5,725 bases of DNA from Nitrososphaerota archaeon. GTDB taxonomy: Archaea; Thermoproteota; Nitrososphaeria; Nitrososphaerales; JAPUIC01. The notes under the pieces are model-generated. The model was given only the letters and a program-made list of their open reading frames with translations. It was not told the DNA's origin and did not search any database. The stretch spans positions 1-5,725 of the forward strand of contig JAPUIC010000100.1 of assembly GCA_027297425.1 (NCBI GenBank). The letters are read 5' to 3'. The first letter of the stretch is position 1; every line of letters starts with the position of its first letter. The translations under genes and the position numbers were made by a program. Positions 1 to 5,725 of the stretch are shown here, piece by piece.

Positions 1-122
1 TCGATGCTGCGCCCGGCCACTACAACATCTGCTCCCTCTCGGCCAAATCCTAGAGCGATGGTTGTGCCTAAACCTCTACTTGCTCCAGTAACGATGGCTA
101 CCTTGCCATCTAATACGCCCAA
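1..122 (-). CDS. Short-chain dehydrogenase/reductase (SDR), N-terminal fragment cut by window edge
   Basis: The 40 visible codons begin MGVLDGKVAIVTGASRGLG, the start of a classical SDR with a Rossmann fold. The first beta strand (KVAIV, residues 7-11) runs into the TGxxxGxG dinucleotide-binding motif at residues 12-19. A second strand (ADVVVAGR, 31-38) follows. Arg16 in the glycine-rich turn and Arg38 after the second strand are the kind of basic residues that favour NADP(H) over NAD(H); this is family knowledge, not proof. The catalytic Ser-Tyr-Lys lies beyond the window, so the substrate is unknown. No ATG or GTG is available: an in-frame TAA, the stop of the preceding gene, lies nine bases upstream, and TTG at 122-120 is the only usual start codon that keeps the complete first strand. 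The short gap suggests co-transcription with the amidohydrolase gene. It could equally be annotated as a 3-oxoacyl-ACP reductase-like protein. Confidence 0.85.
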   Translation of the reverse strand, partial: MGVLDGKVAIVTGASRGLGTTIALGFGREGADVVVAGRSI

Positions 123-131
123 GATGGATTC

Positions 132-1109
132 TTACGCCTTATCTCCAAGGAAGAACTTTCTTGCATTATCTCGGAGTAACTTCTTCTTGAAATCGGCGTG
201 TAACGGCATCAACCGGATGTGGTCTACGAGTGGTCTATAGATCGGTAGAGACAACGGAAAGTCAGTTCCGAAAAATATCTTGTCGGGGATAAAATGTTCA
301 ATTGTTCGGAAGTGGTCGAAATCTGAAAAATACTTCAGATGCATCCATGTCGGGAAGCAGATGCTTACATCCGTATAGACATTGGGATTGGTGAGTGCAT
401 TTACGATAGCTATCTGCGGATTTTGCAAGAAGCCACAGTGTAGTTGTACGATCTTCAAGTCGGGGAAGTCCGTGGCGACATCGTCGATGAATATGGGGTC
501 AGTATACTTCAATCTAAACCCAGGGACAGTCTCTACCCCAGTATGAATCTCAACATGCAGTCCTAACTGCTGAGCTCTTTCGTAGAGGGGGTAACACTTC
601 ACCTTATCGTTGGGCGGACCACCGTGAGACGTGAAGATCTTTATCCCTAAGAAATTATGCTTGGCAGCATCTTCTACCTGTTTAATGGCTACCTCGGGAC
701 CCAATCGGTAGTTAATGCCTCCGATGCCCATGAACTTGTCAGGATATTTGTCGATAAATTCGGTCTTGATGTAATCATTGGATACAAGCCACCGCCAGTT
801 CTGGGGTGGATCAGATTGTGTATCCATGCCGCAGAGGACCATATGGCTAATCTTGTTGGCTTCCATATGCTTGAGCCAATGATCGACAGAGAAATCGGGA
901 ATCTGGTCGATGCTTGTTAGTTGTTTGTAGGGGTCCGGATATCCTAAAGCCGACCGGATATCCATAAACCAAGAACGGTCTGAGAGCCAGCCGTTAGAAC
1001 AGCCAGGCCGATCAGCAATACCTTTCTTCTCAAATCCCGGATGGGAGTGCATATCGAATATATCATATTCTGGTACGTAATCAGATCCCCAGGTTTTTGG
1101 TTTAGACAT
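132..1109 (-). CDS. Amidohydrolase-2 family (ACMSD-like) metal-dependent hydrolase or decarboxylase
   Basis: This 325-residue protein is a complete TIM-barrel amidohydrolase of the ACMSD / gamma-resorcylate decarboxylase / pyrone-dicarboxylate lactonase group. The metal-site residues are all visible. They are His21 and His23 in DMHSHPGF on the first strand, His189 in EIHTG, His224 in LHCGF, and Asp283 in FFGTDFPL on the last strand. Lys157 (GIKIF) sits where this group often has a conserved residue. The C-terminal LLRDNARKFFLG is the typical closing helix, and the length is normal for the family. Members hydrolyse or decarboxylate small acids and lactones in the cytoplasm; no signal peptide or membrane segment is seen. 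The ATG start gives a normal N-terminus. The gene follows the nitrilase-like gene by 69 bases and precedes the SDR by 9, which fits one catabolic unit. The exact substrate cannot be assigned. Confidence 0.87.
   Translation of the reverse strand: MSKPKTWGSDYVPEYDIFDMHSHPGFEKKGIADRPGCSNGWLSDRSWFMDIRSALGYPDPYKQLTSIDQIPDFSVDHWLKHMEANKISHMVLCGMDTQSDPPQNWRWLVSNDYIKTEFIDKYPDKFMGIGGINYRLGPEVAIKQVEDAAKHNFLGIKIFTSHGGPPNDKVKCYPLYERAQQLGLHVEIHTGVETVPGFRLKYTDPIFIDDVATDFPDLKIVQLHCGFLQNPQIAIVNALTNPNVYTDVSICFPTWMHLKYFSDFDHFRTIEHFIPDKIFFGTDFPLSLPIYRPLVDHIRLMPLHADFKKKLLRDNARKFFLGDKA
137..146 (-). promoter_or_regulatory. Possible Shine-Dalgarno region for the SDR gene
   Basis: The minus strand reads GGAGATAAGG inside the last codons of the amidohydrolase gene. 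The AAGG part ends 14 bases before the TTG start and the GGAG part 20 bases before it. That is longer than usual spacing, so this is a weak candidate. Reinitiation after the TAA stop of the upstream gene is an alternative. Confidence 0.3.
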
Positions 1110-1178
1110 AGTTGTACAATCTCTTTTTTTTAGTATTAACCTTTCTATATTAACGCGGTCTAGGTCCCTTTCACAAAG
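1110..1178 (-). promoter_or_regulatory. Intergenic region with TATA-like element before the amidohydrolase gene
   Basis: These 69 AT-rich bases separate the nitrilase-like stop from the amidohydrolase ATG. Read on the minus strand they hold two copies of GTTAATA (1134-1140 and 1148-1154), 14 bases apart, followed by a run of eight A (1124-1131). The nearer copy is centred about 28 bases before the ATG, the distance expected for an archaeal TATA box driving a leaderless transcript. No well-placed Shine-Dalgarno is present; the best match is AGAGA, about 11 bases upstream. No stem-loop terminator for the upstream gene was found. A promoter role is inferred. Confidence 0.3.
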
Positions 1179-2210
1179 TTAGTTAGGTCTGGTCAGTGTA
1201 CCCTTATTGTACAGTCTTTCTAACACTTCCTTTACGACCACCTTGGCTTCTTCAGTGCTCTGAATAGGTTTCTGGTTCCATCGATTTGAAGGCCAGGCTT
1301 CCAGCTTCTGGTAGAGTGGTCCATAGATATCACCCCTGATCATAGCCAGCATATTGTTGGCTGTACGAGAACGTTCCTTTCTGAGTTGATTCACATCTAT
1401 ATCAGCCACTATTATCGCCTCATCAAGACTTTCGGTCTGCGCTATGACTTTGCCCTTATAGTCAACTATGGTTGAATCGCCGGAGCTCCACGTTTCTGGT
1501 ACAGGGCTTCCTAGTATTCGTCCTGCCCCGCAGACAGTTAGGTATGCCATATTCTCCATTGCACGAACCTTGGCAATTTCTCTGAACATGAATCGTACAC
1601 CACCGGTACAGCAACCTAGGATAACCTCCGCGCCCTTGAAGACCAGACCTCTAACTGTCTCGGGCCAGATCATATCACCTGATGCTACACCAAGTTTGCC
1701 TAACGGTGTGTCAATAACTGGAAATAAAGCATCTTCACCATACTTTGCAACGTATTCGGAGAGAAAGTCTCCGGGACTTGAAGCAATAGAGAATGTACTG
1801 CTTGTAACATTTAGCGTTCGATTCTTTGCTACAACTTTGCCTTCTGGGCTGATAACAAAAACCGTTAGGAAGAGACGGCCAGGCCAGTCGTCATCAACTT
1901 CGTAATTCCCACCGGCGATATATATCCCATGTTCCACAGCCTTCTTTGCCAGCACATCGGTCTCATCCCCTGGAATCTGGATCGACATCTGTCTGTATTC
2001 ATCAATGTTCTTAGCACTAACTCCGATAAAACCGGAAAGGAAGAATTCAGGAAAGGTGACGATCTTTGGCCGTCCACCCCATCTCATAACACTATCGATC
2101 AGTTCTAGACCACGATTGAGATTCTGAGAGATAACTTCTTTCTTCTGAGCGGGGTTCATGATATATCTGACATTTGCCTGCAAGCAGGCTATAGGATATG
2201 ATTCAATCAT
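1179..2210 (-). CDS. Nitrilase-superfamily (carbon-nitrogen hydrolase fold) protein with altered catalytic triad
   Basis: This 343-residue protein spans the whole nitrilase fold. Family landmarks in order are an IACLQANV first strand (7-14), TFPEFFLSGF with the usual catalytic Glu55, AKNRTLN (128-134), GVASGDMIWPETVRGL (174-189), the VRAMEN helix (215-220), and SSGDSTIVDYKGKVIA (242-257). Normal members hydrolyse nitriles, amides or N-carbamoyl compounds with a Glu-Lys-Cys triad. Here the Lys of the usual YRKxH motif aligns with Thr132 (ACG, 1817-1815) and its His with Asn134. The nucleophilic Cys seven residues before the conserved PE aligns with Ser177 (TCA, 1682-1680). Cys200-Cys201 and Cys227 lie outside the nucleophile position. 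The frame is intact, so the change looks real and not due to decay. It may be non-catalytic, use different chemistry, or serve a binding or scaffold role. A C-terminal extension (about 290-343) rich in charged residues follows the core. The ATG start fits the first strand. Confidence 0.87.
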   Translation of the reverse strand: MIESYPIACLQANVRYIMNPAQKKEVISQNLNRGLELIDSVMRWGGRPKIVTFPEFFLSGFIGVSAKNIDEYRQMSIQIPGDETDVLAKKAVEHGIYIAGGNYEVDDDWPGRLFLTVFVISPEGKVVAKNRTLNVTSSTFSIASSPGDFLSEYVAKYGEDALFPVIDTPLGKLGVASGDMIWPETVRGLVFKGAEVILGCCTGGVRFMFREIAKVRAMENMAYLTVCGAGRILGSPVPETWSSGDSTIVDYKGKVIAQTESLDEAIIVADIDVNQLRKERSRTANNMLAMIRGDIYGPLYQKLEAWPSNRWNQKPIQSTEEAKVVVKEVLERLYNKGTLTRPN

Positions 2211-2233
2211 GCCATTTCTGGTACCTTATCAGA

Positions 2234-2241
2234 TATTTATA
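2234..2241 (-). promoter_or_regulatory. TATA-like element upstream of the nitrilase-like gene
   Basis: The minus strand reads TATAAATA, centred about 27 bases before the A of the ATG at 2210. That spacing matches an archaeal TATA box with transcription starting at or next to the start codon (leaderless). The only Shine-Dalgarno-like string, AAGGT, is about 13 bases from the ATG and poorly spaced. It would be a promoter only if the host is archaeal; in a bacterium it could be an ordinary AT-rich stretch. Confidence 0.3.
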
Positions 2242-2246
2242 TTCAT

Positions 2247-2268
2247 ACTAGAGAATGTTTTCTCTAGT
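2247..2268. repeat. Perfect 9-bp inverted repeat with 4-base loop
   Basis: The arms ACTAGAGAA (2247-2255) and TTCTCTAGT (2260-2268) are perfect reverse complements around a TGTT loop on the plus strand. The repeat lies 24 bases after the stop of the Mo-subunit gene and 5 bases upstream of the TATA-like element of the nitrilase-like gene. No T-run follows on the minus strand, so a standard intrinsic terminator is unlikely. It could be an operator for a dimeric regulator, or an RNA hairpin that separates or stabilises the two halves of the transcript. Confidence 0.5.
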
Positions 2269-2292
2269 CGCGAGCCTGTAGATCGTAGAGTT

Positions 2293-4599
2293 CTAATTCG
2301 TCCCTATCTTCTTTGCTACCCGAATCGCATTCCAAACTCTTTCGGGGGTGAGAGGGATCTGGGGAACCGTTGCTCCCAGAGGAGCAAGGGCATCTGCCGC
2401 CGCATTGACTATAGCAGGTATTGCACCGATCGTCCCACTCTCTCCGACGCCCTTGACGCCCAACGGATTTAGGGGCGAGGGAGTTTCGATCGAGTTCAGA
2501 ATCATGTGGGGAACTTCTATGGCACTGGGAAGGAGGTAGTCCATGAAGGTACTTGTCAATAATTGGCCATCAGAAGAGTATACGATCTCTTCAAGCAACG
2601 CATTTCCAACCCCATGGGCCACTCCACCAACGATCTGTCCTTCTACCGCAGTGTGATTTACCACTTTTCCTGCATCGTCAACTGCAAAGTACTTCTTAAT
2701 CGCTATGCTCCCTGAGTTCGGATCTATCTCAACCATAGCAAGATGCGATCCGCTCCCATAAATCAAGCCGGGGGGATCGAAATAGACCGTGCTCTCGAGA
2801 CCCAAATCTACTCCTGTTGGTAGCTTAGCTACGTTGTAAGCTGCGTCTGCAACTTCTCTGAATGTTATGAGTTGATTCGCATCATCCTTAACGTAAAATT
2901 TGCCTTTTCCAAGATCGATATGCTCAGAACTGACCTTTAACATCCCTGCTGCTATCTCCAGCATCTTAGCCTTGATCTGCTTAGCCGCTAGTAGCACTGC
3001 ACTACCTCCTACAGCACAAGATCTACTCCCGAAGGTTCCCACCCCAAATGGAACTATATCCGTATCTCCGTATAAGACACTCACATCATCAATATCAATA
3101 GTGAGCTGATCTGAACAGATCTTGCTGAGCGTAGTCTCGAGGGTCTGTCCATGTGAATGAATTCCAGTTAAGATGGACACTTTACCGCGAGGATCAACCC
3201 TAATGGTAGCTCGTTCATATCCTGCCATACCGAGATTATGAGATGGTCCAAAACCTCCTGCATCTAGATATGATGCCATTCCCAAGCCTACAAGCTTCCC
3301 CTCTCTTCTCAATCCCTCCACCTCATCCTTCAACATCTTGTAGTTTGATAGATCCAGTAGTTTTCTCAGCGCACCTGGATAATTTCCACTGTCGTAGGTA
3401 TGACCCGTTCCATTGTCATACGGAAACTCATCGGGTTGAATGAAGTTCTTCAACCGGACTTCTGCTGGATCCAATCCCAGAGTCCTAGAAACTTCGTCGA
3501 TGACTCTTTCGATGACGAACGCTCCTTCAGGCTTCCCATTTCCTCTCACCGGCCCCAATGGACCTTTGTTTGTCGCAACACCTGCAATTTCGATTAGAAA
3601 ATTCGGAATCTTGTAACAACCTAATACTAGACGGGCTGCCATGAAGACCGAAGCGAGGTTCATGAGTAAGGGAGAGCCGACATCGGCGATCGCTTGATCC
3701 TTTAAACCCAAGATCTGGCCATCGTTTTTTACCGCGACTTCCAGAATATGTTCCTGATCTCGGCCATGCTGTGAACAGCTAATCGACTCTCTTCTGCTTT
3801 CCATCCACTTGACAGGTCTGCCTAATTTCATCGAGATATACGAACAGGTGATCTGTTCAATGTAGAGGCCACCTTTAATTCCAAATCCTCCGCCTACATC
3901 GGGAGAGATGACTCTAATCCTATCCTCACCGAGTCCTAAAGCCATGCCTAGCCTCTTCCGCGTACCGTGAGGCGTTTGACTAGTTACCCACACGGTCAAC
4001 TTATTGGATCGTGGCTCATAATCCGCTATGACTCCCCTACCCTCCATAGCCGCGCCACATGCCCTTCCCATGGCTACTGTAACGTTCACAACTTTATCCG
4101 CATTCTTCAGAGCGCCTTCAAAATCGCCCCCTGTCCAACTTTGACTTGAGAGCACATTATCCTCCCAACCCTCGAAGAGGACATTCACCTTCTCCTGCCT
4201 TGCTTCCCTTGGGTCTACCAGAGGGTCTAGAGGCTCATAATCCACCATTATTAGTTCAAGAGCATCATCAGCTAGATACTTGTCTTCAGCGATGACAGCA
4301 GCTACTGGTTCGCCGACGCACCTAACCTTATCCAGAGCCAGTCCATACTTGGTAAATCGTTTGACTCCGGGACCCTGCATGAACAATGGCAGAGGTGGTA
4401 AAGAATCTGCTAGCTCCTTGCCAGTCACTACAGCTAAAACACCGGGGAGATCAAGTGCTTGTGAGAAATCTATATTCTTGATCTTGGCGTGCGGGTAGGG
4501 GCTCCGAAGGAAAGACGCGTGTAAAGTTCCACTGAGATGAACGTCATCGACATAATTTCCTTTTCCGGTTATGAACCGGAGATCCTCTCTGTTTCTCAT
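2293..4599 (-). CDS. Molybdopterin-binding large subunit, xanthine dehydrogenase / CoxL form II family
   Basis: This 768-residue cytoplasmic protein is the catalytic Mo subunit of an aldehyde oxidase / xanthine dehydrogenase / CO-dehydrogenase-like hydroxylase. An N-terminal hammerhead domain (about 4-118) opens with REDLRFITGKGNYVDD and contains LRSPYPHAKI. The two cofactor-binding domains follow, with SQTPHGTRKRLG (207-218), DVGGGFGIKGG (234-244), GPVRGNGKPEGAFVIERVID (349-368), HSHGQTLETT (481-490) and LGVKGVGESG (713-722). Glu720 is the expected active-site base. The loop at 351-358 matches the form II style (YRGAGRPE) and lacks the AYxCSFR motif with the Cu-bound Cys of true CO dehydrogenase, so CO is not the likely substrate. 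An N-heterocycle or aldehyde is more plausible. The small 2Fe-2S and FAD subunits are not in this window. The ATG follows an in-frame TAA by one codon, which fixes the start; the N-terminus is a few residues shorter than usual. Confidence 0.92.
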   Translation of the reverse strand: MRNREDLRFITGKGNYVDDVHLSGTLHASFLRSPYPHAKIKNIDFSQALDLPGVLAVVTGKELADSLPPLPLFMQGPGVKRFTKYGLALDKVRCVGEPVAAVIAEDKYLADDALELIMVDYEPLDPLVDPREARQEKVNVLFEGWEDNVLSSQSWTGGDFEGALKNADKVVNVTVAMGRACGAAMEGRGVIADYEPRSNKLTVWVTSQTPHGTRKRLGMALGLGEDRIRVISPDVGGGFGIKGGLYIEQITCSYISMKLGRPVKWMESRRESISCSQHGRDQEHILEVAVKNDGQILGLKDQAIADVGSPLLMNLASVFMAARLVLGCYKIPNFLIEIAGVATNKGPLGPVRGNGKPEGAFVIERVIDEVSRTLGLDPAEVRLKNFIQPDEFPYDNGTGHTYDSGNYPGALRKLLDLSNYKMLKDEVEGLRREGKLVGLGMASYLDAGGFGPSHNLGMAGYERATIRVDPRGKVSILTGIHSHGQTLETTLSKICSDQLTIDIDDVSVLYGDTDIVPFGVGTFGSRSCAVGGSAVLLAAKQIKAKMLEIAAGMLKVSSEHIDLGKGKFYVKDDANQLITFREVADAAYNVAKLPTGVDLGLESTVYFDPPGLIYGSGSHLAMVEIDPNSGSIAIKKYFAVDDAGKVVNHTAVEGQIVGGVAHGVGNALLEEIVYSSDGQLLTSTFMDYLLPSAIEVPHMILNSIETPSPLNPLGVKGVGESGTIGAIPAIVNAAADALAPLGATVPQIPLTPERVWNAIRVAKKIGTN

Positions 4600-4630
4600 C
4601 GCTTAAGAACCACTGGTGCTATTCCTGTGC
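4600..4630 (-). promoter_or_regulatory. Short intergenic spacer before the Mo-subunit gene
   Basis: Thirty-one bases separate the M24 stop from the Mo-subunit ATG. No good Shine-Dalgarno is visible next to the ATG. The AATTTAA stretch overlapping the M24 stop is a weak TATA-like candidate, centred about 34 bases upstream. A short frame, GTG GTT CTT AAG CGA TGA, ends on a TGA that overlaps the ATG start; whether it means anything is uncertain. Co-transcription with the M24 gene is the simplest reading. Confidence 0.25.
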
Positions 4631-5725
4631 TTAAATTACCGTCAGCTGAAGCGGATATTTGTTCAGGCGACGAGGGGCGTCATCTGTTACGAGTAGAGAC
4701 TCTGCAAGAAAGAGGGAGCCCCTAAAGTCGGGTGCTCTGACCCAGATTTCTATTGTATGAGATGTATTAGGTTTTAGTGATATTGGGTGAAAGAGATGGG
4801 GTAGTTCACCGCCAGCAAGCATGTAGACCGGTCCAATAGAGTAGACGGGTCCATCATGGGGAGTTACTCCATGCATTCCGTGAAATATTAGTAGCAACCT
4901 CTCCTGCTCTACGATACGTGCCAGCTCGCTATCATTCATAATAGCATTCCTGACTTCGGAATCGCCCCTTCCCGTCCTAAATTGTTCTGTTGCCTTATGA
5001 TAGACCTTCAGAGCGATATCGAACATTTCTTTGTACGTATCTGTTGGCTCACCCATGGTTATCGGCTTCCCCGTCTGACATTCATAACTATCATAACATG
5101 GTCCGATTTCCTGGACTATGACGTCGCCGGACTGGATTGTTCTGGGCATGGGACGGATGTCCTGAATATGTACCGAAGGCGCTCTTATTGGGTCACGCAT
5201 AGAGTCCGAAGCAAGGAGCATAAGCCTCGGTTCTCCGCCGTTAGCAAGGATCGAACTATATGCAATACTGAAGAGGTCATACTCCTTCATCCCGGGCCTC
5301 AACTTAGTAGCTATAGCCTTTATGGCCAGATCTCCTAATTCTCCTGCGATCTCCAGTCGTTCGATCTCTTCTGCACTCTTCTGCCATCTGATCCTCATGA
5401 AATCTTCGAAGATGAATTGAAACTTTGCGTCCGGTAGTTCCTTCAGAAAAGTTTCGTAGTGATCTCTAGGAGTTGATGTGCAATGCTCTACGACGGCTAT
5501 CTTGCCGTTTTCCAATCCCAGCTCTTTTAGTCGATTAACAGCAATTTTTGAAGTATCATATTCTGCTCTTACGTCATCAATTACGGAAGCAGCAAGATCA
5601 TGAGGATTATTGAACCAACAGCATATTGTAGGTTCCCCTTCGAGTGGGAAGACGACATAAGCATAGGCAGCATAATCATAGTAGTTCGACACCCATCGGA
5701 TATTTGTCCAGCCCTTTCCATAGTG
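4631..5725 (-). CDS. M24 family (creatinase / Xaa-Pro peptidase-like) protein, 5' end cut by window
   Basis: The reading frame stays open to the right edge, giving 364 visible residues numbered here from the edge. The stretch WTNIRWVSNYYDY (6-18) corresponds to the 'NIRYLTG' strand of the creatinase N-terminal domain. The GTG at 5692-5690 is therefore internal Val12, and some 30-40 residues are probably missing. The linker QKSAEEIERLEIAGELGD (115-132) opens the pita-bread domain. Metallopeptidases carry Asp-Asp-His-Glu-Glu. Here GDVIVQEIG and YECQTGKPITMGEP put Glu206 and Gln217 in place of the two Asp. His282 (FHGMHG), His290, Glu326 (HTIEIW) and Glu342 (LAESLLV) remain. Creatinase is a known metal-independent member of this fold, so a non-peptidase role on a small substrate is plausible. 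The gene precedes the Mo subunit by 31 bases. Ordinary dipeptidase activity seems unlikely but is not excluded. Confidence 0.86.
   Translation of the reverse strand, partial: HYGKGWTNIRWVSNYYDYAAYAYVVFPLEGEPTICCWFNNPHDLAASVIDDVRAEYDTSKIAVNRLKELGLENGKIAVVEHCTSTPRDHYETFLKELPDAKFQFIFEDFMRIRWQKSAEEIERLEIAGELGDLAIKAIATKLRPGMKEYDLFSIAYSSILANGGEPRLMLLASDSMRDPIRAPSVHIQDIRPMPRTIQSGDVIVQEIGPCYDSYECQTGKPITMGEPTDTYKEMFDIALKVYHKATEQFRTGRGDSEVRNAIMNDSELARIVEQERLLLIFHGMHGVTPHDGPVYSIGPVYMLAGGELPHLFHPISLKPNTSHTIEIWVRAPDFRGSLFLAESLLVTDDAPRRLNKYPLQLTVI

Noticed and set aside
1121..1131. T-run on the plus strand as an intrinsic terminator
   Set aside because: No stem-loop precedes it and no plus-strand gene leads into it; on the minus strand it is an A-run in the spacer before the amidohydrolase gene.
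1468..1905. Plus-strand open frame of 145 codons
   Set aside because: It lies wholly antisense inside the nitrilase-like gene, has no recognisable motif, and the opposite strand has clear family landmarks throughout.
1865..2077. Second minus-strand frame of 70 codons inside the nitrilase-like gene
   Set aside because: It overlaps the conserved nitrilase core in another phase and has no family features.
1179..2210. Nitrilase-like gene as a decaying pseudogene
   Set aside because: The frame is intact at normal length with all fold landmarks, and Ser177 (TCA) differs from a Cys codon at two bases, so recent simple decay is unlikely.
2293..4599. Annotation as true CO dehydrogenase (form I coxL)
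   Set aside because: The AYxCSFR motif with the Cu-binding Cys is absent; the equivalent loop is VRGNGKPEG, a form II type.
4982..5338. Plus-strand open frame of 118 codons
   Set aside because: It is antisense to the M24 catalytic domain and its translation resembles no family; it is a shadow frame.
5690..5692. GTG as the start codon of the M24 gene
   Set aside because: The frame stays open to the window edge and upstream codons read GWTNIRW, part of the conserved N-terminal strand motif. The GTG is an internal Val and the gene is truncated by the window.

Overview
The window is a compact metabolic locus. Five protein genes all lie on the minus strand, so transcription runs from the right edge to the left edge. 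In that order they are: (1) an M24 'pita-bread' (creatinase / Xaa-Pro peptidase-like) protein, cut at its 5' end by the window edge; (2) a complete molybdenum-binding large subunit of the xanthine dehydrogenase / CoxL form II family; (3) a carbon-nitrogen hydrolase (nitrilase superfamily) protein; (4) an amidohydrolase-2 (ACMSD-like) TIM-barrel hydrolase; (5) the first 40 codons of a classical short-chain dehydrogenase (SDR), cut by the left edge. The gaps are 31, 82, 69 and 9 bases. I see no plus-strand gene, RNA gene, CRISPR array, insertion sequence or attachment site.

Organism: base composition is near balanced and codon use is mixed (AGA, CGT, CGG and ATA all appear), which points to no particular lineage. 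The nitrilase-like and amidohydrolase genes lack a well-spaced Shine-Dalgarno sequence. Each instead has a TATA-like element centred about 27-28 bases before its ATG, as expected for archaeal leaderless transcripts. I therefore lean towards an archaeon, but an uncultured bacterium cannot be excluded.

Function: a Mo-hydroxylase, a C-N hydrolase-fold protein, a creatinase-fold protein, a metal-dependent amidohydrolase and an SDR together suggest breakdown of a small organic compound, perhaps a nitrogen-containing ring or amide. The steps would be hydroxylation, hydrolysis or decarboxylation, and redox. The substrate cannot be read from the sequence.

The most notable point is that two of the enzymes appear to have altered active sites. 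In the nitrilase-like protein the expected Lys and Cys of the Glu-Lys-Cys triad align with Thr132 and Ser177. In the M24 protein the two metal-binding Asp align with Glu and Gln. Both genes are otherwise full-length and undamaged, which suggests repurposed proteins rather than decay. The gap before the nitrilase-like gene also holds a perfect 9-bp inverted repeat just upstream of the TATA-like element, a candidate operator or RNA hairpin.
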